This document shows, piece after piece, positions 1-5,432 of a stretch of 5,432 nt of DNA. Where the stretch lies: NCBI GenBank assembly GCA_005883115.1, contig VAZQ01000243.1, forward strand, positions 1-5,432. The letters run 5' to 3'. Origin of the DNA: Alphaproteobacteria bacterium. GTDB lineage: Bacteria; Pseudomonadota; Alphaproteobacteria; Rhizobiales; Xanthobacteraceae. The notes below the pieces were generated by a model. It saw nothing but the letters and a program-made list of their open reading frames with translations. It ran no database searches and was not told the DNA's origin. How positions within the stretch are numbered: the stretch's first letter is position 1; every line of letters begins with the position of its first letter. The position numbers and the translations under genes were made by a program.

Positions 1-788
1 AAACCCAGCGGCTCAAGTTCGGTTGCGCCTTCAATGTTCTGCCGATGTGGCACCCGATCCGCCTTGCCGAGGACTACGCGATGGCGGACATCGTCACCGA
101 CGGGCGCATCATCATGGGGATCGGTCGCGGCTATCATACGCGCGAGGTGGAAACTTTCGGCTCACCGCTCCTCGACGCGCAAGCCAATCGCGAATTGTTC
201 GAGGAGCAGCTGGAGCTCCTTCTCAAGTGCTTCAACGAAGATGCCTTCCAGCACAAAGTCCTGTACTACGAGTGTCCGCCGCCGGTCCAATATCGCGGCT
301 ACGGGCTCAAGGCGATGGTCACCCTCAACGGTCAGAAGATCTTGGACGACGTCGTGCGCGCGTATCACGACGCATGCGAACGGCAAGGTCGCCGCAAAAA
401 GCTCGGCGAAGACATGATCTGGGGAGCCGGCATATACCTTGCCGACACCGAAGAGGAAGCGGTCCGCCGGCTCGAGCCTGCGCACGACGAACGGTTCAAA
501 TGGTTTGCGCCATTCGGTTTCGTGCGCTACGCCGACGAGCACGGACGCACCTGGGGCACGCCCGGAGCGCCGGCCGGCGTGCCCTCGCTGCGCGATGGCG
601 TGGCGCAAAAGGCATGGTTCTGCGGCCCACCGGGCCATGTCATCGACGGCATCAAATCGGTGGCTGACAAATATCCTGGGCTCGAAAACTTCATGATCCA
701 TTGGGCCGAGGGCATGCCACCCAAAGAATTCAAAGAGCAGCTCACCTGGTTCGCGAAGGATGTCATGCCCGCGTTCAAGCGCGCGTAA
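1..788 (+). CDS. LLM-class flavin-dependent oxidoreductase (luciferase-like), 5'-partial, probable internal deletion
   Basis: This is the 3' end of a gene that begins left of the window. The frame is open from base 3 and ends at TAA 786-788, leaving 261 codons. Numbering from base 3, the pattern around residues 11-45 (VLPMWHPIRLAEDYAMAD, then DGR and GIGRGYH) is typical of the bacterial luciferase-like TIM-barrel family, which uses FMN or F420 in monooxygenation or oxidation. WFAPFGFVRYA (residues 167-177), KAWFCGP and a C-terminal LENFMIHWAEG...FAKDVMPAF block also match this family as I remember it. The odd point is at residues 97-107, where YRGY runs straight into GLKAMVTLNG. Relatives normally have about 30 residues here, including an LVPRP...PVEIWQPI-like strand and a loop near the flavin phosphate. 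An in-frame deletion is therefore likely and the protein may be inactive. Substrate is unknown. The next gene follows after 50 nt on the same strand, so co-transcription is likely. Confidence 0.85.
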   Translation, partial: TQRLKFGCAFNVLPMWHPIRLAEDYAMADIVTDGRIIMGIGRGYHTREVETFGSPLLDAQANRELFEEQLELLLKCFNEDAFQHKVLYYECPPPVQYRGYGLKAMVTLNGQKILDDVVRAYHDACERQGRRKKLGEDMIWGAGIYLADTEEEAVRRLEPAHDERFKWFAPFGFVRYADEHGRTWGTPGAPAGVPSLRDGVAQKAWFCGPPGHVIDGIKSVADKYPGLENFMIHWAEGMPPKEFKEQLTWFAKDVMPAFKRA

Positions 789-838
789 GCGGTCGCGCGT
801 CTACAGTCACCAACGGCGGCAAGGGACTTCAAAAAACA

Positions 839-2455
839 ATGAAAGAGAACGTGAAGCGCGTCTTCTATGTACGCTATGTCGCGCATCCCTGTTATTTCGA
901 AATCATAGCGCAGCGGCCCGAAATACGGCTCGACAAGCTCGAGAACGAGACCGCCGACAACGCTGCGGCGCCTATTCTGGCGACCGCGCACGCCTATCAG
1001 ATCGGCTCGTCACGCGACGAACTCAATCCGCGCTTCTATGCCCGAGGCGAATTGCTGGCGCGCATGCCCAACCTGCTTGTCGTCTCCACCAACGGCGCCG
1101 GTTTCGACACCGTCGATGTCAAGGATTGCACCGAGGCGGGCGTGCTCGTCGTCAACCAGACCGGCGGCAACGCCGAGGCGGTGGCGGCACACGTCCTTGC
1201 CATGGTCCTCGCGCTCTCGAAGCAGATCGTGCAGACCAACCACGCCTTGCGGCGCGGCACGATGCGGGATCGCAATGCCTTCATGGGCAGCGATCTCAAA
1301 GGGCGCACCATCGGCATCGTCGGCATCGGCAATGTCGGGCGTCGCATCGCCGAGCTTTGCCGCGGGCTGTTGGGCATGCAGGTCATCGCCTGCGATCCTT
1401 ATCTCGAGGAGAAAACGATCGCCGCGCGAGGCGCGATCAAAGTCAGCCTCGACGAGCTGTTGGGCCGCGCCGATTTCGTGTCGATCAACTGCCCGCTCGA
1501 TGAGGAAACGCGCGGCATGATCGGCACGCGCGAGTTCGCGCTGATGCAGCCGCACGCCTATTTCATCGGCTCGTCACGCGACGAACTCAATCCGCGCTTC
1601 TATGCCCGAGGCGAATTGCTGGCGCGCATGCCCAACCTGCTTGTCGTCTCCACCAACGGCGCCGGTTTCGACACCGTCGATGTCAAGGATTGCACCGAGG
1701 CGGGCGTGCTCGTCGTCAACCAGACCGGCGGCAACGCCGAGGCGGTGGCGGCACACGTCCTTGCCATGGTCCTCGCGCTCTCGAAGCAGATCGTGCAGAC
1801 CAACCACGCCTTGCGGCGCGGCACGATGCGGGATCGCAATGCCTTCATGGGCAGCGATCTCAAAGGGCGCACCATCGGCATCGTCGGCATCGGCAATGTC
1901 GGGCGTCGCATCGCCGAGCTTTGCCGCGGGCTGTTGGGCATGCAGGTCATCGCCTGCGATCCTTATCTCGAGGAGAAAACGATCGCCGCGCGAGGCGCGA
2001 TCAAAGTCAGCCTCGACGAGCTGTTGCGCCGCGCCGATTTCGTGTCGATCAACTGCCCGCTCGATGAGGAAACGCGCGGCATGATCGGCACGCGCGAGTT
2101 CGCGCTGATGCAGCCGCACGCCTATTTCATCACCACGGCGCGTGGCTTCATCCACGATGAGCGGGCGCTCGCCGAGGCGCTGCGGTCGAAAAAAATCGCA
2201 GGCGCCGGCGTCGACGTGTGGGACAAGGAGCCGCCCGCGGCCGACCATCCGCTCCTGGAGTTCGAAAACGTGATCGCGACGCCGCACACCGCGGGCATGA
2301 CACGGGAGGCGCGCGCGAATATGGGCCGCATCGCCGCCGAGCAGCTCGTCATGACGCTCGACGGGAAACGCCCGCCGCGGATCGTCAATCCGCAGGTCTG
2401 GCCGGCCTACGCCGAACGCTTCGAGCGCACCTTCGGATTTCGGCCCCAGGGATAG
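839..2455 (+). CDS. D-isomer-specific 2-hydroxyacid dehydrogenase with a 188-residue internal tandem duplication
   Basis: This predicted cytoplasmic NAD-dependent enzyme would interconvert a 2-hydroxy acid and its 2-keto acid (D-2-hydroxyacid / phosphoglycerate dehydrogenase superfamily). The ATG at 839 follows AAGGGA (821-826) with a rather long 12-nt gap. Upstream codons in frame overlap the preceding gene and are not used. The product is 538 residues; relatives have about 310-350, and removing one repeat copy leaves exactly 350. The substrate-lobe glycine loop NGAG is at 85-88. The Rossmann motif GIGNVG is at 162-167, followed by Asp186, which favours NAD over NADP. Both recur 188 residues later (273-276, 350-355, Asp374). 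The catalytic set occurs once, after the repeats: Arg435 in TTARG, Glu464 in KEPP, and His483 in TPHTAG. Module one thus has a cofactor fold without catalytic residues, and module two lacks the first 55 residues of the substrate lobe. Activity is doubtful. Collapse of one copy would restore a normal enzyme. Confidence 0.93.
   Translation: MKENVKRVFYVRYVAHPCYFEIIAQRPEIRLDKLENETADNAAAPILATAHAYQIGSSRDELNPRFYARGELLARMPNLLVVSTNGAGFDTVDVKDCTEAGVLVVNQTGGNAEAVAAHVLAMVLALSKQIVQTNHALRRGTMRDRNAFMGSDLKGRTIGIVGIGNVGRRIAELCRGLLGMQVIACDPYLEEKTIAARGAIKVSLDELLGRADFVSINCPLDEETRGMIGTREFALMQPHAYFIGSSRDELNPRFYARGELLARMPNLLVVSTNGAGFDTVDVKDCTEAGVLVVNQTGGNAEAVAAHVLAMVLALSKQIVQTNHALRRGTMRDRNAFMGSDLKGRTIGIVGIGNVGRRIAELCRGLLGMQVIACDPYLEEKTIAARGAIKVSLDELLRRADFVSINCPLDEETRGMIGTREFALMQPHAYFITTARGFIHDERALAEALRSKKIAGAGVDVWDKEPPAADHPLLEFENVIATPHTAGMTREARANMGRIAAEQLVMTLDGKRPPRIVNPQVWPAYAERFERTFGFRPQG
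1004..1567 (+). repeat. Tandem duplication, copy A (564 bp)
   Basis: This is the first of two head-to-tail copies of a 564-bp unit, encoding residues 56-243 of the dehydrogenase. It begins at GGCTCGTCACGCGACG and is followed directly by copy B. The identity also includes the ATC just before each copy (1001-1003 and 1565-1567). It differs from copy B at one base found: G at 1463 (Gly209) against C at 2027 (Arg397). The length is a multiple of three, so the reading frame is kept. Confidence 0.97.
1568..2131 (+). repeat. Tandem duplication, copy B (564 bp)
   Basis: This is the second head-to-tail copy, encoding residues 244-431. It leads directly into the single catalytic tail of the dehydrogenase at TTARG. 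Both junctions lie in short similar sequences: CGCACGCCTAT, three bases, then ATC, at 987-1003 (middle CAG) and at 1551-1567 and 2115-2131 (middle TTC). This is consistent with unequal recombination between 14-of-17-matching stretches that both encode His-Ala-Tyr-x-Ile. Confidence 0.97.
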
Positions 2456-2553
2456 CTTGAGGATGACTCGCGAGACGTCGTTGCCGGCTCGGCCGTCGAC
2501 GAGAGTGGAAATGGTTGGACGATACCATCCGCAGCAGGAGCCTCGTCGGTTCC

Positions 2554-2582
2554 CTGGCATAATTTGCCGCGCCAACTATATT
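2554..2582 (+). promoter_or_regulatory. Putative sigma-70-type promoter for the small exported protein gene
   Basis: CTGGCA (2554-2559, four of six matches to TTGACA) and TATATT (2577-2582, five of six to TATAAT) are separated by exactly 17 bp. Transcription would begin near 2589, giving a leader of about 50 nt before the ATG at 2639. The AT-rich patch stands out in this GC-rich DNA. It is a prediction from consensus only. Confidence 0.45.
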
Positions 2583-2626
2583 CGCGCCTGTCGGTGGATT
2601 CTTTCCGACGCTCGCAATGATTGCAT

Positions 2627-2632
2627 GGGAGA
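2627..2632 (+). promoter_or_regulatory. Ribosome binding site deciding the ATG at 2639
   Basis: GGGAGA lies six bases before the ATG at 2639. A TTG at 2621 in the same frame would add six residues (MHGRFP) ahead of the signal peptide and would place this site inside the coding region, so the ATG is preferred. Confidence 0.6.
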
Positions 2633-2638
2633 TTTCCG

Positions 2639-2884
2639 ATGAAACGCGTAACGCTCGCCCTCGCCACGGTCTTGCTCGCACTCGCCGTCATTCCGGCGGC
2701 GGATGCCCGGGTGGTACAGCCGCCGTGGGTTGTGGTGCGCTGGGCCTATGGTGACTGCAAGATTTGGCGCAACGACATTAACGGCCCCTGGGGCCCCGGC
2801 TGGCAAGCAGTGGCATACGCCAACTCTTATCCTGAGGCCTCGGCAAAGCTGCAGGCGCTCTATGGCCGCAGGTGGTGCGTCTAA
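2639..2884 (+). CDS. Small Trp-rich exported protein of unknown function (81 aa)
   Basis: I do not recognise a named family, though short exported proteins of this style occur in Bradyrhizobium-like bacteria. The N-terminus is a clear Sec signal peptide: MKR, then a hydrophobic stretch (residues 4-18), then a probable cleavage after Ala-Asp-Ala at residue 23. The mature part is about 58 residues. It has six tryptophans (30, 35, 43, 51, 55, 79) and only two cysteines, Cys40 in GDCKIW and Cys80 next to the C-terminus, which could form one disulfide in the periplasm. There is no transmembrane segment after the signal and no lipobox. The gene has a good ribosome binding site, its own putative promoter and a terminator 29 bases after its TAA, so it is probably transcribed alone. 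These coding signals support a real gene despite its size. Confidence 0.78.
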   Translation: MKRVTLALATVLLALAVIPAADARVVQPPWVVVRWAYGDCKIWRNDINGPWGPGWQAVAYANSYPEASAKLQALYGRRWCV

Positions 2885-2912
2885 GACGCCTCGCCGATTC
2901 ACTACCAAAACG

Positions 2913-2944
2913 ATTTCGCCCGGCTCTGCCGGGCGAAATTTTTT
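2913..2944 (+). terminator. Intrinsic terminator between convergent genes
   Basis: A perfect 12-bp stem, ATTTCGCCCGGC (2913-2924) pairing with GCCGGGCGAAAT (2928-2939), closes a three-base TCT loop and runs into six T residues (2939-2944). It ends the small exported protein gene on the plus strand. Read from the other strand, the same hairpin lies just beyond the stop of the binding-protein gene, followed by a weaker T-rich stretch (ATCGTTTT), so it may act in both directions. Confidence 0.9.
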
Positions 2945-2962
2945 CAGAGCGTGCGCTTGGCA

Positions 2963-3958
2963 CTACGACAGGCCAATCTTGCGCACCACCTTGAGCAGGC
3001 GATCGGTGTCGGCCTCCAGAAACCGCGCGAATTCCGGCCCATCAAGATAGGAGACCTGGCTTCCAGCTTTTGCGAAACGCTCGATGACGGCTTGATCCTG
3101 CATGAACAGGCGGATCGCGTCGCGCAGAAAGCCCGTCACGTGCGCCGGCGTATTCTTCGGCGCAAACACCCCGGTCCAAAGGATATAGACGACCTCCTGA
3201 TATCCGGCCTCCTGCAGCGTCGGCGCGTGCGGAAAGCTCGGCAGCCGTTCGGTGCCCCATTGCGCCAGGATGCGGATGTTTCCGGCATCGATCTGGCCTT
3301 TGGCGGTCGACTCCAGCGTCGGAACCACTGGCACTTGGTCCGATAGGAGCGCGTTGAACGAAGGGCCGCCGCCCTGATACGGCACGTGCACCATCTTGAG
3401 CTGAGCCGCATTGAGAAACATTTCCATCGCCAGATGGACGGTGCCCAGATGCCCGGACGTACCATAGGGTATGCGGGCGGGGTTTGCTCGAACCGCCGCG
3501 ATGAACTCGTCCAATGAATTCCACGGGGATGCGTTTCTCACCGCCAGGATTGGCGGGTCAGCCAACATGCGCGCAAGCGGCACGAATTGATCCATCTCAT
3601 AGGGCACCGGCTTGCCCTGCAGCCGGTTGCCTTCGGGAATGACGGCAAGCGAAGGCAGTGCCGTCATGATCGTGTAACCGTCGGGCTCCGCGCGCGCGAC
3701 GACAGCATGCCCGATGCCGCCTCCTGCTCCACCCTTGTTCTCGATCACGACCTTCTGTCCCAACGTTTGGGACAAATGGGCGGCGAGGGGGCGAGCCGCG
3801 AAGTCGGCAACACCGCCGGGCGGAAACGGGACCACGAGCGTAATCGTACGCGTCGGCCAGGGTTCTTGCGCCCGCAGCCGATCCCACCCAAGCCAAAGTC
3901 CTCCCGAGGACAAAGGAAGCCCAAGCGTCAGCTTCAGGAATTGCCGGCGGCTTGTCAT
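2963..3958 (-). CDS. Bug/TctC-family tripartite tricarboxylate transporter substrate-binding protein, Tat-exported
   Basis: This is a 331-residue, full-length periplasmic solute-binding protein of the Bug (TctC) family. The family captures small carboxylated or polar compounds, for some members on behalf of a TctAB membrane pair. The ATG at 3958 is chosen because GAGGAGGAGG sits just before it; a GTG at 4003 would add 15 residues ahead of the signal peptide. SRRQFLK (residues 3-9) is a textbook twin-arginine motif, followed by a hydrophobic stretch and likely cleavage near Ala30. Family landmarks follow: WPTRTITLVVPFPPGG (34-49) with Asp52, VVIENKGGAGGGIG (70-83), PDGYTI, VPYQGGGPSFNALL, and a late FAPKNTPAHV stretch. 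No tctA or tctB gene lies in the window, so it looks like an orphan binding protein. It is transcribed away from the amidase gene. The ligand cannot be deduced. Confidence 0.93.
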   Translation of the reverse strand: MTSRRQFLKLTLGLPLSSGGLWLGWDRLRAQEPWPTRTITLVVPFPPGGVADFAARPLAAHLSQTLGQKVVIENKGGAGGGIGHAVVARAEPDGYTIMTALPSLAVIPEGNRLQGKPVPYEMDQFVPLARMLADPPILAVRNASPWNSLDEFIAAVRANPARIPYGTSGHLGTVHLAMEMFLNAAQLKMVHVPYQGGGPSFNALLSDQVPVVPTLESTAKGQIDAGNIRILAQWGTERLPSFPHAPTLQEAGYQEVVYILWTGVFAPKNTPAHVTGFLRDAIRLFMQDQAVIERFAKAGSQVSYLDGPEFARFLEADTDRLLKVVRKIGLS

Positions 3959-3960
3959 GG

Positions 3961-3970
3961 CCTCCTCCTC
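3961..3970 (-). promoter_or_regulatory. Strong ribosome binding site of the Bug/TctC gene
   Basis: On the minus strand GAGGAGGAGG ends two bases before the ATG at 3958. Its first AGGAGG unit has optimal spacing. The site selects this start over the upstream GTG at 4003 and suggests efficient translation. Confidence 0.75.
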
Positions 3971-4007
3971 GTCCGGAGCGGACTTACCTTCAAGCCGCAG
4001 CACCGTG

Positions 4008-4036
4008 GCTACACTGTGCTATTCGTGGGATATGAT
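4008..4036 (+). promoter_or_regulatory. Possible promoter of the amidase gene
   Basis: TATGAT (4031-4036) is a five-of-six match to a -10 box. GCTACA (4008-4013), 17 bp upstream, matches only three of six -35 bases. Transcription would begin near 4043, leaving a leader of about 20 nt that still contains the GGAGGA site. The region also serves the divergent Bug/TctC gene, for which I found no convincing promoter, and it could hold a shared operator, though none is clear. Confidence 0.3.
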
Positions 4037-4047
4037 CTGATACGAAC

Positions 4048-4053
4048 GGAGGA
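4048..4053 (+). promoter_or_regulatory. Ribosome binding site before the ATA/ATC start of the amidase
   Basis: GGAGGA is followed by ATC at 4060 (6-nt gap) and ATA at 4063 (9-nt gap), but by no ATG, GTG or TTG in the amidase frame within normal distance. The site marks where translation originally began, and may still begin. Confidence 0.65.
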
Positions 4054-4062
4054 GCTCGCATC

Positions 4063-5432
4063 ATAACCGAAGCGCCAAAGGATGCCACCGCCTTCTTGTC
4101 GGTTGCCGAATTGCTCGCTCGCTATCGGCGCAAGGATCTCTCGCCAGTAGAGATGGTTCGTGCCGTGCTCGATCAAATCGATCGGCACAACAGCATTGTG
4201 AACGCCTATTGCTGGGTGGATCGCGATGCCGCCCTGAGAGGCGCGAGCGATTCCGAGGCGCGCTGGATGGCTGGCGCGCCCAGGGGACTGATCGATGGCG
4301 TGCCGGTCGGCGTCAAAGACAATGTGCTCGTCGCCGGCATGCCGGCCCGTTTTGGATCGAAGCTCACTTCGGACGCGCCGGTAAGCCACGATGCGCCGGC
4401 GGTTGCCCGATTGCGCGAGCAAGGCGCGATCATCATCGGCAAGACGACAATGCCCGAGTTCGGCTGGAAAGCCGTCACCGATAGCCCATTGACCGGGGTG
4501 ACGCGCAATCCCTGGGACACGCGCAAAACGCCCGGAGGCTCCTCGGGCGGTGCCGTGGCGGCCGTCGTTCTCGGCATGGGCAACATCCACCTCGGAACCG
4601 ACGGCGGCGGATCGATCCGCATCCCCGCCGCATTCGCCGGCAGCTACGGTATCAAGCCGACGCGCGCACGCGTGCCGGCGTGGCCTGCCTCACCGCTCGG
4701 GACGCTTGCGCATGTCGGCTGTCTCACGCGATCGGTGGCCGATGCGGCGATCGCTCTCACCATCATCGCTGCTCCGGACATACGCGATGTCTATGCCTGG
4801 ACGTCACCTGCGCCCGATTTCCGCATCGGTCTCGACGACGGCGTGCGAGGCATGCGGATCGCATACTCACCGCGCCTTGGATACGCCACGCGCATCGACC
4901 CGGAAGTCGAGGCGGCGGTGACGGCAGCGGTGCAGGTGTTCACGGCGCTTGGCGCTCACGTTGATGAAACCGATCCGGAGATTGACGGCGACCCGATCGC
5001 GACCTGGAATACCTTGTGGTGGTCCTCGTTCGCGACGCTTTTGCAATCCTATGGCGAGAGGGTTCGCGACGAGGCCGAGCCGGCTCTTGCCGCTGCCGCG
5101 GCGCAGGGGCTCAAGACATCCGTTGCTGACTATATCCGCGCGCAGCTCAAGCGTGCGGAGCTGCATCTTGCGTGTGCCCGGTTCTTCGAACGCTTTGACC
5201 TGCTGTTGACGCCGACCATGCCGCTACCCGCGTTCGACGTCGGTCACGTGGTCCCGCCACCAGGAGAGTCGGGCGAGGCGTGGACGGATTGGTCGCCTTT
5301 CTCTTATCCATTCAACCTGACGCAGCAGCCGGCCGCCTCCATTCCGTGCGGCCTGACGCGCGAGGGGCTCCCCATCGGCCTGCAAATCGTCGGAGCGATC
5401 GGTGCGGACGCGCTTGTTCTGCGCGCAAGCCG
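4063..5432 (+). CDS. Amidase-signature family hydrolase, 3'-partial, apparent ATA start
   Basis: This encodes a Ser-cisSer-Lys amide hydrolase of the amidase signature family (relatives include GatA, malonamidase and fatty acid amide hydrolase). Numbering from the ATA at 4063 as residue 1, the triad is complete: Lys85 in GVPVGVKDN, cis-Ser160 in PGGSSGG, and nucleophile Ser184 in GTDGGGSIRIPAAF. The 24-residue spacing between the two serines is as in known members. FLSVAELLARYRRKDLSPVE (11-30) is the usual N-terminal helix, and PFNLTQQPAASIPCG with GLPIGLQIVG is the usual C-terminal block. The frame stays open for 456 codons to the window edge; perhaps 10-25 residues are missing. No ATG, GTG or TTG lies near the GGAGGA site. 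ATA ACC GAA sits where ATG ACC GAA would be expected. Fallback starts are TTG 4096 (no good ribosome site) or ATG 4153, which removes the first helix. No GatB or GatC is nearby, so a catabolic amidase is likelier than a tRNA amidotransferase; the substrate is unknown. Confidence 0.93.
   Translation, partial: MTEAPKDATAFLSVAELLARYRRKDLSPVEMVRAVLDQIDRHNSIVNAYCWVDRDAALRGASDSEARWMAGAPRGLIDGVPVGVKDNVLVAGMPARFGSKLTSDAPVSHDAPAVARLREQGAIIIGKTTMPEFGWKAVTDSPLTGVTRNPWDTRKTPGGSSGGAVAAVVLGMGNIHLGTDGGGSIRIPAAFAGSYGIKPTRARVPAWPASPLGTLAHVGCLTRSVADAAIALTIIAAPDIRDVYAWTSPAPDFRIGLDDGVRGMRIAYSPRLGYATRIDPEVEAAVTAAVQVFTALGAHVDETDPEIDGDPIATWNTLWWSSFATLLQSYGERVRDEAEPALAAAAAQGLKTSVADYIRAQLKRAELHLACARFFERFDLLLTPTMPLPAFDVGHVVPPPGESGEAWTDWSPFSYPFNLTQQPAASIPCGLTREGLPIGLQIVGAIGADALVLRAS

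Noticed and set aside
1001..2131. The duplication as a mobile element insertion
   Set aside because: The repeated unit is the dehydrogenase's own coding sequence. It has no terminal inverted repeats, target-site duplication or transposase, so it is a simple tandem duplication.
2511..2528. Inverted repeat ATGGT-N8-ACCAT upstream of the small exported protein gene
   Set aside because: Five-base arms with an eight-base gap are expected by chance. There is no regulator gene nearby and no second copy, so an operator cannot be supported.
1574..2575. Long minus-strand open frame (333 codons) opposite the dehydrogenase
   Set aside because: It is the shadow of the duplicated GC-rich coding region. 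Its composition is rich in Arg, Ala and Asp with no domain pattern, and part of it recurs opposite copy A only because the DNA is repeated.
2457..2642. Plus-strand open frame of 61 codons between the dehydrogenase and the small exported protein gene
   Set aside because: It starts at a TTG without a ribosome site, crosses the putative promoter, has no recognisable pattern and overlaps the better-supported next gene.
2951..3346. Plus-strand open frames opposite the Bug/TctC gene
   Set aside because: They are antisense shadows of a clear full-length family member and lack start signals and domain patterns.
4333..4346. Perfect 14-bp palindrome GCCGGCATGCCGGC
   Set aside because: It lies inside the amidase coding region (Ala-Gly-Met-Pro-Ala) and is built of common GC-rich codons. 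No second copy or flanking signal suggests a binding site.

Overview
The window is GC-rich, gene-dense DNA that reads like an alphaproteobacterium of the Bradyrhizobium/Rhodoplanes/Pseudolabrys kind (order Hyphomicrobiales). This is inferred from codon use, from the tripartite-tricarboxylate (Bug/TctC) binding protein, and from the mix of accessory catabolic enzymes. No RNA gene, CRISPR array, insertion sequence or phage gene is visible. I find no new defence or mobile system. The unusual signals are lesion-like changes inside otherwise ordinary metabolic genes.

Left part (1-2455, + strand): the 3' end of a flavin-dependent luciferase-like oxidoreductase gene is followed after 50 nt by a D-isomer-specific 2-hydroxyacid dehydrogenase gene, probably in one operon. 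Both look rearranged in frame. The oxidoreductase seems to lack a block of roughly 30 residues in mid-protein. The dehydrogenase carries a 564-bp (188-residue) tandem duplication, 563/564 identical, which makes it 538 residues instead of an expected 350.

Middle (2456-2962): a short intergenic region with a plausible sigma-70-type promoter precedes a one-gene unit for an 81-residue, tryptophan-rich, Sec-exported protein of unknown function. It ends at a strong hairpin terminator that also separates it from the convergent gene on its right.

Right part (2963-5432): a minus-strand orphan Bug/TctC solute-binding protein with a twin-arginine signal peptide is transcribed away from a plus-strand amidase-signature hydrolase. 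The two share an intergenic region of about 100 bp. The amidase runs off the right edge only a little short of its C-terminus. Its expected start has no ATG, GTG or TTG; an ATA sits where ATG would be expected, behind a good Shine-Dalgarno sequence.

Taken together, the genes suggest uptake and breakdown of small carboxylated or amide compounds: the binding protein captures an organic acid, the amidase hydrolyses an amide, the dehydrogenase interconverts 2-hydroxy and 2-keto acids, and the flavin enzyme oxidises something unknown. No substrate can be named from sequence. The two in-frame rearrangements and the lost start codon lie close together, so either relaxed selection or assembly/sequencing error must be considered.
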